Positions 1 to 7,890 are shown, counted from the stretch's first letter. The stretch: DNA of 32,155 bases from Rubrivivax sp. (GCA_016790395.1 JAEUPH010000041.1:1-32155), one strand, 5' to 3'. Notes: a model not told the origin generated them from the letters alone. Numbers and translations are program-made.

Positions 1-1
1 C

Positions 2-1201
2 CTGCCCGGCCACCTGGCCGACAACGTGATGCACTTCGGCCGCGTGCTGCGCGCCACCGGCATCGCGATGCCCACCGACCGCATCCAGCTCGCGCTGGCC
101 GCGCTGCAGGTGGCGGGCCTGCAAAGCCGGCGCGACTTCCACGACACCCTGGCTGCCTGCCTGCTGGACCGCGCCGAACACCGCGAGCTCTTCGACCAGG
201 CCTTCGAGATCTTCTGGCGCGACCCCGACGTGGCCGGCCGCATGATGGCGATGCTGCTGCCCAAGGTGCAGACGCAGGTGGAGCAGGCCATGTCGGAGAA
301 CCGGCGGCTGGCCGACGCGCTGTTCGCCACACCGCCGCACGCGCCGAAGCCGCCGGCGCCCGAGCAGGTGGAGGTGGACGCCTCGCTCACGTGGAACGAG
401 CGCGAACAGCTGCGCAAGGCCGACTTCGACACCATGACGGCCGACGAATGGCGCGCCGCGCAGCAATTGCTCAAGCACATCGCGCTGCTGTTCGAGCCCT
501 TGCCCACGCCACGCCACGAACGCGCGCCGCACGGCGGCGGCGCCGCAAGGCTGGACGGCCGTGCCACGCTGCAGGCGCAGGCGCGCCACGGCGGCGAACT
601 GTGGGAGCTGCGCTGGCGCCGCCCGCGCCGCCAACCGGCGCCGCTGGTGGTGCTGGCCGACATCTCGGGCAGCATGAGCCGCTATTCGCGCATGCTGCTG
701 CACTTCGCGCATGCGCTGGGCCATGCCGAGGCGCGCGTGGAAAGCTTCGTCTTCGGCACGCGCCTGACGCGCACCACGCGCGCGCTGCGCCAGCGCGACC
801 CCGACATCGCGGTGGCCCGTGTGGTGCGTGAGGTGCAGGACTGGTCGGGCGGCACGCGCATCAGCGCCTGCCTGCATGAGTTCAACCAGCGCTGGGCGCG
901 CCGCGTGGCCGGCGGCCGCTGCACCGTGCTCCTGATCAGCGACGGCCTGGAGTACGGCAGCCCGGAAGACCCGCGCTGCGAGCGGCTGCGTTTCGAGATG
1001 GAGCGCCTGCACAAGAGCTGCCGCCGGCTGCTGTGGCTGAACCCGCTGCTGCGCTTCGAGCAGTTCCAGCCCAAGGCCAGCGGCATCCGCGCCATGCTGC
1101 CGCACGTCGACGCCTTCCTGCCGGCGCACAACCTGGACAGCCTGGCCGACCTGGCGCGCGCGCTGGCGGCGCCGCGACGCGCTTCGACCCGCCGCAGCTG
1201 A
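2..1201 (+). CDS. CoxE-like VWA domain protein (5' end outside window)
   Basis: The frame is open from the left edge (codons begin at base 2) and the first visible residues, LPGHLADNVMHFGRVLR, already match the N-terminal pattern of the CoxE/VWA-containing family, so the GTG/ATG at 26-31 is internal and the true start lies upstream. The C-terminal half holds a von Willebrand A domain with the metal-binding motif ADISGSMS (first Asp codon at 659-661), a later SGGTRIS segment and LLISDGLEYG, as expected for a complete MIDAS site. In this family the VWA protein works with a MoxR-type AAA+ ATPase (CoxD) in maturing molybdenum hydroxylases of the CO dehydrogenase type; that ATPase would be expected just left of the window. 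It converges on the molybdenum hydroxylase genes across one small gene. The role in maturing that enzyme is inferred from family and position. Confidence 0.85.
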   Translation: MPGHLADNVMHFGRVLRATGIAMPTDRIQLALAALQVAGLQSRRDFHDTLAACLLDRAEHRELFDQAFEIFWRDPDVAGRMMAMLLPKVQTQVEQAMSENRRLADALFATPPHAPKPPAPEQVEVDASLTWNEREQLRKADFDTMTADEWRAAQQLLKHIALLFEPLPTPRHERAPHGGGAARLDGRATLQAQARHGGELWELRWRRPRRQPAPLVVLADISGSMSRYSRMLLHFAHALGHAEARVESFVFGTRLTRTTRALRQRDPDIAVARVVREVQDWSGGTRISACLHEFNQRWARRVAGGRCTVLLISDGLEYGSPEDPRCERLRFEMERLHKSCRRLLWLNPLLRFEQFQPKASGIRAMLPHVDAFLPAHNLDSLADLARALAAPRRASTRRS

Positions 1202-1255
1202 ATTGCGTCACACCCGGCGGCTCAAGGCGGCGCTGCGCGCGCCGAAGTTGCCGGG

Positions 1256-1888
1256 ATGCCCGAACGACCCCCACCCCGAAAGCCGACGGCCTCCGGCCGC
1301 GTCAAGCGTGAACGACGCGCCCCTGCAGGCCCGGTGGGCTCGCTGAGCTGGGCCAAGAGCCTGCTGGGCCGCCCCATCGCGCTGGAGCGGCGCGATGGCA
1401 AGCTGCACGTGGCGCTGGTGGAGCGACGACGCAGCCCCGAGCAACGCGAGGCCGACGCGCTGAACGCGCTGCGCGCCGAATTGCATGCACGGCTCATCGC
1501 GGGCGACCTGGACCAGGCGGCACGCACCATGCGCCATCTCGTCTTCGTGCTCGACGCCCTCGGTCGCGGCTGGGACGCGGTGGGCGAGCTGCCCAGCGCC
1601 GTGCTGCACAAGGCCACGGTGCAGGCGCACCGGCTGGTGATCGACGAAGCGTCGCCGCTGCTGGCCGAGCTGATCGACCGGCTGCGGCTGCTGAAGGTGG
1701 CCGCCGAGGTGCGCGAGGATGCTGGCAAGCACGGACACCCCGATGCCGGCCTGCCCCTGAGCAACGACCGTCGCGACACGCGCATCGACGCACGCGAGAT
1801 GACCGTCGAGGAGGTGGACGCCAGCGAAGCCAGCTGGATGGGCACCGTGCCGCAGGCGCTGGTGCCTCCCGCCGGCGGCGGGCACTGA
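1256..1888 (+). CDS. Unrecognised 210-aa protein next to the CoxE-like gene
   Basis: I do not recognise this protein. It has no signal peptide or membrane segment. The first 20 or so residues are rich in Pro, Arg and Lys; residues about 70-150 look alpha-helical with regular Leu/Ala spacing and charged faces; the tail is acidic, then Pro/Gly rich. The ATG at 1256 is the first start in the frame, but a later start is possible because the extreme N-terminus is low complexity and no good ribosome binding site is visible. It follows the CoxE-like gene by 54 bp on the same strand, so the two are probably co-transcribed, and its stop lies 6 bp from the convergent stop of the molybdenum hydroxylase gene. 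An opposite-strand frame of similar length exists, but this strand gives the more protein-like sequence. An accessory role in hydroxylase maturation is only a guess from position. Confidence 0.6.
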   Translation: MPERPPPRKPTASGRVKRERRAPAGPVGSLSWAKSLLGRPIALERRDGKLHVALVERRRSPEQREADALNALRAELHARLIAGDLDQAARTMRHLVFVLDALGRGWDAVGELPSAVLHKATVQAHRLVIDEASPLLAELIDRLRLLKVAAEVREDAGKHGHPDAGLPLSNDRRDTRIDAREMTVEEVDASEASWMGTVPQALVPPAGGGH

Positions 1889-1894
1889 ACCGGC

Positions 1895-4240
1895 TCAGTC
1901 CGGCAGCCTGAGGGCCGGCCCGAAGTCACCGCGCAGGCCGCGCCACACGCGCTCGGCCGTCAACGGCATCTGCAACTGCTCGGCTGCGCGGCCGAGGCCT
2001 GCGGACGCCACCGCGTCCACCACCGCGTTCACCACGGCCGGCGTGGCACCGATGGTGCCCAGTTCGCCCACGCCCTTGCTGCCCAGCAGGTTGGTCTGGC
2101 AGGGCATGCGCTCGTCGAACACCGTCCTGAAGCCGACGAAGCCGTCGGCACGCGGCAGGGCGTAGTCCATGAAGCTGGCCGACAGCAGCTGCCCCTGTGC
2201 GTCGTACACCACGGCCTCGCTCAGCGCCTGGCCGATGCCCTGCACCGCACCGCCTTCCACCTGCGCGCGCACGATGGCAGGGCTGACGATGCGGCCGATG
2301 TCGTTGGCCGACGCATAGGCCACCACCTGCACCTCGCCGGTGGCCGGGTCCACCTCCACCTCGGCGACGTGGCAGCCGTTGGGCCAGCTGGGCGCGCTGG
2401 CCTTGGCCGCGGCGCTGACCGTGAAGCGCAGGCCCGTCTGTCGGGCCGCCAGCTCGAAGAGGCCGATGCCGAGGTCGGTGCCCGCCACCGTGAAGCGCCC
2501 CGCCGCGTACTCGATGTCGCCGGCCGCCGCCTCCAGCGCCTGCGCCGCCAGCTGCCTGCCTTCGTCCACCGTCTTCTCGCTGGCCACGCGCACCGCCGCG
2601 CCGCCGGTGAACAGGCTGCGGCTGCCGGCGCTGCCGAAGCCGTTGGCGCGGTCGGTGTCGCCCTGGAGGATGCGGATGCGCTCGATGGGCACGCCGAAGA
2701 CGTCGTGCGCCAGCTGCACGTAGCTGGTGGCGATGCCCTGGCCCATGGGCATGGTGGCGCTGGTCAGTTCGATGAAACCGTCGGCCGTGACGGCCACGCT
2801 GACGTTCTCTTCCAGCGCGTTGCCGCCGGTCCATTCCAGGAAGGTGGCGATGCCGCGGCCGCGCAGCTTGCCGCGCGCCTTCGACGCCTCGCGACGCGCG
2901 GCGAAGCCGGCCCAGTCGGCGAGTTCCAGGCCCTGGTCGAGGATCTGCTCGAAGTGGCCGCTGTCGTACACCTGCGCCATGGCCGTGGTGTAGGGCAGCT
3001 GGCTGGGCCGGATCATGTTGCGGCGGCGCAGCTCGGCGCCGTCGATGCCCATCTCGCGCGCGGCGGCGTCGAACAGGCGCTCGATGATGTAGATGGCCTC
3101 GGGCCGGCCCGCGCCGCGGTAGGCGCCGGTGGCCGCCTGGTTCGTGAGCACGCCGCTGAGCTTCAGGCTCACCAGCGGGATGTCGTAGATGCTGGTGCTG
3201 ACCCAGGGCCCGATGAGCAGCGGGATGACGAAGGAGGTGGCCGAGGGACAGGCCCCCACGCCGGCCAGGGTGCGCACGCGCAGCGCCAGCGCCTTGCCCT
3301 TGGCGTCCAGCGCCAGCTCGGCGTGGCTGACCTGGTCGCGGCCGTGCACGGCGGCGAGGAACTCCTCCACGCGCTCGGCCTGCCACTTCACCGGGCGGCC
3401 GGTGGCCTGCGCGGCATGGGCGACGGCGATGTCTTCCGGGTAGGCCCCGGTCTTCATGCCGAAGCCGCCGCCCACGTCACCCACCACCACGCGGGTGTTC
3501 TCGGCGGTGCGGCCGGGCAGGCAGGCCGCCAAGGTGCCGCGCACGCCGCTGGGCATCTGGCTGCTCATGCGCAGCGTGAGACGTTCGCCGTCCATGAAGG
3601 CCAGCACGCTGCGCGGCTCCAAGGGGCTGGGGGCCAGGCGCTGGTTGACCAGCGTCAGCGCCACACGGTGCGCGGCCGAGGCGAAGGCGGCTTCGGTGGC
3701 CGCGGCGTCACCGTGGCGGGACTCGGCGGCGATGTTGTCGGGCACTTCGGGCCACACGGCCGGCGCACCGGGGGCCAGCGCGGCCAGGAGGTCGCCGACA
3801 GCGGGCAGGTCGTCGTAGTCCACCCTCACCGCCGCCGCCGCAGCCTGGGCGGCGGCGCGCGAATCGGCCACCACCATCGCCACGGCTTCGCCCACGTAGC
3901 GCACCACCTCGTGGGCCAGCGCGCGCTTGGGCGGCACGCTGAAGGCGCCGCCGCCCGGGCGCTTGAAGGGCACGGCCACGGCGATGGGCTTGACGCCGGC
4001 AGCCACGAGATCGGCGCCGGTGAAGATCGCCACGACGCCCGGCATGGCCTGCGCCGCCGCCGTGTCGATGCCGAGGACCCTCGCGTGCGCGCGGTCGCTG
4101 CGCACGAAGGCCCCCCAGGTCTGGCCGGGCAGCAGGTGGTCGTCGGTGAAGCGGCCTTCGCCGCGCACCAGCGCCGGGTCCTCCACGCGGCGCACCGCAT
4201 GCCCACTGCCGAAGCGGCTGGCTTCGATCGGCAGCTTCAT
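1895..4240 (-). CDS. Xanthine dehydrogenase/CO dehydrogenase family molybdopterin-binding large subunit, form II
   Basis: 781-aa catalytic subunit of a molybdenum hydroxylase. It begins MKLPIEASRFGSGHAVRRVE, followed by the ald_Xan_dh_C domain, then the Moco-binding region with GDVGGGFGMK. The active-site loop reads AYRGAGR (residues 373-379), the form II signature; true CO dehydrogenases (form I) carry AYXCSFR instead, so CO oxidation is unlikely to be the main activity and the substrate is unknown (aldehydes, purines or N-heterocycles are typical). The catalytic base is Glu726 in GVGELGTIGATP. The start at 4240 overlaps the stop of the [2Fe-2S] subunit gene by 4 bp (ATGA), showing translational coupling; the open frame continues upstream to 5407 but that is read-through of shadow sequence. 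No FAD-binding medium subunit is adjacent, so electrons may pass from the iron-sulfur subunit to another acceptor, or that subunit is encoded elsewhere. Confidence 0.93.
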   Translation of the reverse strand: MKLPIEASRFGSGHAVRRVEDPALVRGEGRFTDDHLLPGQTWGAFVRSDRAHARVLGIDTAAAQAMPGVVAIFTGADLVAAGVKPIAVAVPFKRPGGGAFSVPPKRALAHEVVRYVGEAVAMVVADSRAAAQAAAAAVRVDYDDLPAVGDLLAALAPGAPAVWPEVPDNIAAESRHGDAAATEAAFASAAHRVALTLVNQRLAPSPLEPRSVLAFMDGERLTLRMSSQMPSGVRGTLAACLPGRTAENTRVVVGDVGGGFGMKTGAYPEDIAVAHAAQATGRPVKWQAERVEEFLAAVHGRDQVSHAELALDAKGKALALRVRTLAGVGACPSATSFVIPLLIGPWVSTSIYDIPLVSLKLSGVLTNQAATGAYRGAGRPEAIYIIERLFDAAAREMGIDGAELRRRNMIRPSQLPYTTAMAQVYDSGHFEQILDQGLELADWAGFAARREASKARGKLRGRGIATFLEWTGGNALEENVSVAVTADGFIELTSATMPMGQGIATSYVQLAHDVFGVPIERIRILQGDTDRANGFGSAGSRSLFTGGAAVRVASEKTVDEGRQLAAQALEAAAGDIEYAAGRFTVAGTDLGIGLFELAARQTGLRFTVSAAAKASAPSWPNGCHVAEVEVDPATGEVQVVAYASANDIGRIVSPAIVRAQVEGGAVQGIGQALSEAVVYDAQGQLLSASFMDYALPRADGFVGFRTVFDERMPCQTNLLGSKGVGELGTIGATPAVVNAVVDAVASAGLGRAAEQLQMPLTAERVWRGLRGDFGPALRLPD

Positions 4241-4716
4241 GCCTGGCCCTCCGTCATGAGCTTCGACGCGTGCTTCACGGCGGCCACGATGTTCACGTAG
4301 CCGGTGCAGCGGCACAGGTTGCCTTCCAGCGCCTGCTGGATCTGGGCTTCGCTGGGGTTCGGGTTCTCGTTCAGCAGGCAGGTGGCCGACATCAGCATGC
4401 CCGGCGTGCAGTAGCCGCACTGCAGGCCGTGGCAGGCGATGAAGCCTTCCTGAACCGGGTGCAGCGTGCCGTCGGGCTTGGCCAGGCCTTCCACCGTGGT
4501 GACACTGCGGCCGGCCGCCTGCACGGCGAGCGTGCTGCAGGCCTTCACCGAGCGGCCGTCCAGCAGCACGGTGCAGCAGCCGCATTGGCCGGTGTCGCAG
4601 CCGACATGGGTGCCGGTCAGCGCCAGCGCTCCGCGCAGCAGGTCGACGAGCAGGGTCTGCGCTTCGACGTCGGCCGTGCGGGGCTGGCCGTTCACGTTCA
4701 AGGTGATCTGGGGCAT
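4237..4716 (-). CDS. (2Fe-2S)-binding small subunit of the molybdenum hydroxylase (CoxS/IorA-like)
   Basis: 159-aa iron-sulfur subunit that passes electrons from the molybdenum centre. The N-terminal ferredoxin-like domain binds the first cluster with Cys40, Cys45, Cys48 and Cys60 (GCDTGQCGCC...KAC). The C-terminal helical domain binds the second with Cys100, Cys103, Cys135 and Cys137 (LQCGYCTPG and NLCRCTG). All eight cysteine ligands are present and the length is normal for the family. The stop overlaps the start of the large-subunit gene by 4 bp. The start at 4716 gives the expected MPQITLNVNG opening, with a GGGGA-like ribosome binding stretch upstream. It lies 39 bp downstream of the EgtB/SenA-like gene on the same strand, so it is probably in the same transcript as that gene and the two-component system. 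Confidence 0.95.
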   Translation of the reverse strand: MPQITLNVNGQPRTADVEAQTLLVDLLRGALALTGTHVGCDTGQCGCCTVLLDGRSVKACSTLAVQAAGRSVTTVEGLAKPDGTLHPVQEGFIACHGLQCGYCTPGMLMSATCLLNENPNPSEAQIQQALEGNLCRCTGYVNIVAAVKHASKLMTEGQA

Positions 4717-4755
4717 GGGGAGGGGTTCGCGGGCGGAGATCGCGATGATGCCCGC

Positions 4756-5928
4756 TCAGGGCGCACAGCTGCGGAAGCCGCTGAAGGCATGGTCGTCGTC
4801 CGGGTGCAGGAAGCGCCGGGCCTTGGGATGCTTGCAGCGCGAGCGCGTGGCCCAGGAGCCGCCGCGCAGCACGCCGAAGCCGGGCGGTGGCAGCGGGTCC
4901 AGGCAGCCCGGCGCGGGCACGCCGGCGCCGACCCAGCTGCGCGCCCGACCGGCCACCCACTCGAAGACATCGCCCCAGACGAAGCCGCGGCCGGCCCCCT
5001 GGCAGGCCGCGATCTCCCACTCGGGTTCGGTGGGCAGGCGCCGGCCCGCCCAACGGCACCAGGCCTCGGCCTCGTGGCGGCTCACGTGCACGGCGGGCTG
5101 GGCGGGGCTGGCGCGCTGCAGGCCGGCGTCGGGGCCGCCGCGCGCCACCAGCACGCCGCCCAGCAGCTGCTCGACGCCGCCGGGCGCGCGGCGGCCTTCG
5201 GCCTGCAGCCAGGCCCAGCCGGCGCCACTCCAGAGCTCGCGGCGGTCGTAGCCGCCGTCCTCGGCGAACTCCACGTAGCGCGCCCAGCTGACGGGCTGCG
5301 CGTCGATCTCGAACTCCGGCACCGCCACCTCGTGCGCCCAACGCTCGTTGTGGGGCACCAGCCCGCCCGGCGCCGAGCCGAGCTGCCAGCGCTGCGCCGG
5401 CTGCCACAGCGGCTCGCGCTCGGCGCGCGCCGGGGCCTGGCCCAGACGCAGCCCCTCGGCCAGGGCCTCGGTCAGACGGTCCTCGTGCAGCAGCGCGTTG
5501 CGGAAGAAGTGGAGCTGGGCGTCGCCGCCGGGCTCTTCGTGGAGGCGCGGAGGCAGCGCAGCCAGCAGGTCCAGCGTCAGCTCCAGGCTGTCGGCCAGGT
5601 ACTGGCGCAAGGCTTCGGGTGCGGGCAGTTCACCGTCCTCGGCGCACCAGGCCGCGCTGCGCGGCTCGATGCCGGCCAGGCGGGGCGCGGAAGGGTCGCA
5701 GGCCTCGCCGCGCTGGCGCTGCACGTGGCGGGCGATCCAGTACTCCTGGTCATGGCCGGCACGCGCGGCCAGCCGCAGCGCGCGGGGCGATGTCTCGTGC
5801 GCCAGCAGGGCCAGCAGGGCGTTGCGCGCGTCGATGAGCGCCAGCGACAGCAGGTCGGGCCCGGCACGGCGGATGGCGGGGCCGTCGTCCAGCGGCCGCG
5901 CTCGCGTGGCCGCCGCGGAGCTACCCAC
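4756..5928 (-). CDS. SUMF1/EgtB-family non-haem iron enzyme homologue, SenA-like but divergent
   Basis: 390 aa with the two-domain layout of ergothioneine synthase EgtB and selenoneine synthase SenA: an N-terminal DinB-like helical domain (about residues 20-165) and a C-terminal formylglycine-generating-enzyme-type domain (about 175-390) with PAVHVSRHEAEAWCRWAGRRLPTE, FVWGDVFEW and GVLRGGSW, ending in the EgtB-like FSGFRSCAP. These enzymes join cysteine or a selenosugar to trimethylhistidine using iron held by three histidines. Here His59 and His148 could be ligands, but the HxxxHxE motif reads HEDRLTE (residues 148-154), with Leu152 where the second His is expected, and the stretch around His59 seems shortened. 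Activity is therefore uncertain. The GTG start at 5928 overlaps the response-regulator stop by 8 bp. No EgtD methyltransferase, SenB or SenC lies in the window. Confidence 0.75.
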   Translation of the reverse strand: MGSSAAATRARPLDDGPAIRRAGPDLLSLALIDARNALLALLAHETSPRALRLAARAGHDQEYWIARHVQRQRGEACDPSAPRLAGIEPRSAAWCAEDGELPAPEALRQYLADSLELTLDLLAALPPRLHEEPGGDAQLHFFRNALLHEDRLTEALAEGLRLGQAPARAEREPLWQPAQRWQLGSAPGGLVPHNERWAHEVAVPEFEIDAQPVSWARYVEFAEDGGYDRRELWSGAGWAWLQAEGRRAPGGVEQLLGGVLVARGGPDAGLQRASPAQPAVHVSRHEAEAWCRWAGRRLPTEPEWEIAACQGAGRGFVWGDVFEWVAGRARSWVGAGVPAPGCLDPLPPPGFGVLRGGSWATRSRCKHPKARRFLHPDDDHAFSGFRSCAP

Positions 5929-6580
5929 CCACCAGTCCGTTGCGGATGGCGTAGACCGTGAGCTCGGCGTTGTTGCTGAGGCCGAGCTTCTCCAGAACGC
6001 GGGCGCGGTAGACCGACACCGTCTTGGGCGACAGCGTCAGGTCTTCGGCGATGTCCGCCAGGCGCTTGCCGCTGGCGATCATCACCAGCGTCTGCAGCTC
6101 GCGGTCGGACAGCTTCTCGTGCGGGTTCTCGGTGGCCGGCGCGGTGAGGCTCTCCACCAGCATCTGCGCGATCTCGGGCGTGACGTACTTGCGGCCCTGC
6201 GACACCGTGCGCACGGCCTGCACCAGCAGCTGCGGGTCGCCGCCCTTGTTGACGTAGCCGTAGGCCCCGGCACGCAGGGCGCGGATGGCGTACTGGTCCT
6301 CCGGGTACATGCTGACCACCAGCACCTTGATCGGCGAGCCCTCGTCCTTCAGCGCGTGCAGCGCATCCAGGCCGCTGCGGCCGGGGAGGTTGATGTCCAG
6401 CACGAGAACGTCGCAGGGCGTGTCGCCGCCACCATCGGCCGACAGGGTGCGCATCAACGCGCGCAGTTCGCCGTAGTCGCCAGCCTCGCCGATGACGCGG
6501 ATGTCCGGGGCATCGGACAGGGTGTCGCGGATGCCGCGTCGGATGAGGGCATGGTCGTCGCAGAGGATGACGCGGATCAT
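5921..6580 (-). CDS. NarL/FixJ-family response regulator
   Basis: 219-aa DNA-binding response regulator. The receiver domain (residues 1-115) has the acidic pair Asp8-Asp9, the phospho-acceptor Asp62 in LVLDINLPGRSG and the conserved Lys112. A short linker is followed by a LuxR-type helix-turn-helix (about 155-217) with LSDRELQTLVMIASGKRL and LSPKTVSVYRARVLEKLGL. I chose the ATG at 6580 because it gives the canonical MIRVILCDDHALIRRG; an in-frame GTG at 6616 would add 12 residues and overlap the kinase stop. It lies 20 bp downstream of the kinase and overlaps the EgtB/SenA-like gene by 8 bp, so it is very likely partnered with that kinase and may regulate this operon. Confidence 0.93.
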   Translation of the reverse strand: MIRVILCDDHALIRRGIRDTLSDAPDIRVIGEAGDYGELRALMRTLSADGGGDTPCDVLVLDINLPGRSGLDALHALKDEGSPIKVLVVSMYPEDQYAIRALRAGAYGYVNKGGDPQLLVQAVRTVSQGRKYVTPEIAQMLVESLTAPATENPHEKLSDRELQTLVMIASGKRLADIAEDLTLSPKTVSVYRARVLEKLGLSNNAELTVYAIRNGLVGG

Positions 6581-6600
6581 GGCGTGCGGGTGGCTCGTGG

Positions 6601-7782
6601 TCAGAGTGCGGTCCACGCCGAGGTCTCGGCATCGAGGGCCGCCTCGTCGTCACCGTCGGCGTGCAGCGGCACCGAGAGGATCAGCGTGGTGCCCGCAGGC
6701 CCGCTGCTGAGGTCGACCCAGCCGCCCACGGTGCCGGCGCGTTCGTGCAGACCGCGGATGCCGAAGCTGCGTGTCTTGGCCAGATCGGCCTGGCCGAGGC
6801 CGCGGCCGTTGTCGCTGACCTCCAGCGAGAGCACGCCGCCGGTCAGTGAGAGGTCGACCACCACGCGCGTCGCCTGGGAGTGTTTGCTCACATTCGTGAG
6901 CGCTTCCTGGGCCGTGCGGTAGGCCACCAGCGGCACGCCGGGCGGCAGGTGCAACGGGCCGGCCAGCATCTCGGCGCTGGTGCGGAACTCGCAGGCGATG
7001 TTGGTGCGCTTCTCGAAGCGGCTGGTCATCCACTGCAGCGCGGCCACCAGGCCCTGCTCCAGGATGGCCGGGCGCAGGTTCTGCATGATGCGCTGGCTGG
7101 CCTCGATGGCGCTGGACACCGTCTCCAGCGCCGCCAGCGCACGCTGCGCGACCTCGGGGTTGCCGGCATGGCGGCGGATCCAGTCGAGCTCGAACTTCAA
7201 GGCCGTGAGCGAGCCGCCGACGTCGTCGTGGATCTCGCGCGCGATGGCCTGGCGTTCCGCCTCCACGCTGGTCTGCAGGTGCTGCGCCAGTTCCGACAGG
7301 CGGCGCTTGGAGGCCTGCAGTTCGCGGTCGGCGGCCAGCCGCGCGCGGTGCATGCGCCCGGCGGCGATGGCGTGCTCCACCGCCGGGGCCAGCCGGGCCA
7401 GGTTGTTCTTGAGCAGGTAGTCGGCGGCGCCGTGGCGCATGGCCTCGACGGCGGTGTCCTCGCCGATCTGGCCCGAGACCAGGATGAAGGGCGCGTGCGC
7501 TTCGCCCGGCGTGGTGTGCTGACGCAGCAGCTGCAGCGCATCCAGGCCGGTGAAGCCCGGCAGGTGGTAGTCGGACAGCACCACGTCCCAGGGCTCGTCC
7601 AGCGCCGCCAGGAATTCGGCACGCGTCTCCACGCGGCGCGCCCGCGGGCGCAGACCAGCGCGCTGCAGGTAGGCCAGCGCCAGGGCATGGTCGGGCTCGC
7701 AGTCTTCCAGGTGCAGCAGCCGGAAAGGACGCGCCGACGCCTCGGCGTCGGGTTCCGGCGGGATGCGCTCGGCCGTGTCCAT
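6601..7782 (-). CDS. Cytoplasmic sensor histidine kinase with N-terminal receiver domain
   Basis: 393 aa. The N-terminal receiver domain (about residues 20-140) has the acidic pair Glu26-Asp27, phospho-Asp71 in VVLSDYHLPGFTG and Lys125. It is followed by a coiled-coil-like linker, a HisKA_3 dimerisation domain with His185 in REIHDDVGGSLTALK, and a HATPase domain with the N box around Asn297 (EALTNVSKHS) and DNGRGLG at 324-330. There is no membrane segment, so it senses a cytoplasmic signal or receives phosphate from another kinase. The HisKA_3 class pairs with NarL-type regulators, which fits the gene 20 bp downstream. I chose the ATG at 7782 (MDTAERIPPEP); the frame stays open to 7866 but the extra residues look non-coding. 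It is divergent from the chemotaxis operon across about 206 bp. Confidence 0.9.
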   Translation of the reverse strand: MDTAERIPPEPDAEASARPFRLLHLEDCEPDHALALAYLQRAGLRPRARRVETRAEFLAALDEPWDVVLSDYHLPGFTGLDALQLLRQHTTPGEAHAPFILVSGQIGEDTAVEAMRHGAADYLLKNNLARLAPAVEHAIAAGRMHRARLAADRELQASKRRLSELAQHLQTSVEAERQAIAREIHDDVGGSLTALKFELDWIRRHAGNPEVAQRALAALETVSSAIEASQRIMQNLRPAILEQGLVAALQWMTSRFEKRTNIACEFRTSAEMLAGPLHLPPGVPLVAYRTAQEALTNVSKHSQATRVVVDLSLTGGVLSLEVSDNGRGLGQADLAKTRSFGIRGLHERAGTVGGWVDLSSGPAGTTLILSVPLHADGDDEAALDAETSAWTAL

Positions 7783-7862
7783 GGCATCCAGTATCGCAAA
7801 GCCGGCAGGCGATCCCTGAGGAAGCGAGCAGGAATTGGCGTCGCTTCGCCCCGAACTTCCCC

Positions 7863-7890
7863 TCAATGTCGGGCGGGGTGCTGCCGAAAA
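7863..7890 (+). promoter_or_regulatory. Possible sigma-28 (FliA) promoter for the chemotaxis operon
   Basis: TCAA at 7863-7866 and GCCGAAAA at 7883-7890 are separated by 16 bases. The flagellar sigma-28 consensus is close to TAAA or TCAA, about 15 bases, then GCCGATAA, so the -10 half matches at seven of eight positions and the spacer is one base long. It sits 98 bp upstream of the CheZ-like gene in the only sizeable gap before the chemotaxis run. The match was found by eye; no scan was possible. Confidence 0.35.

Noticed and set aside
1874-1915. Possible terminator hairpin between the convergent genes near 1890
   Set aside because: Only a 5-bp stem (CTCAG with CTGAG) is visible, with mismatches outside it and no T run, and part of it lies inside a coding region.
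2369-4300. 643-residue plus-strand open frame opposite the molybdenum hydroxylase gene
   Set aside because: Antisense shadow; the minus strand has complete active-site motifs and normal length.
1895-4716. CoxL/CoxS pair as a true carbon monoxide dehydrogenase
   Set aside because: The active-site loop reads AYRGAGR, not the AYXCSFR of form I CO dehydrogenases, and no FAD subunit is adjacent.
4241-5407. N-terminal extension of the molybdenum hydroxylase frame up to 5407
   Set aside because: The extension is Arg/Ala/Gly-rich noise in another frame of the [2Fe-2S] and EgtB/SenA-like genes; the ATG at 4240 matches the family start and overlaps the upstream stop.
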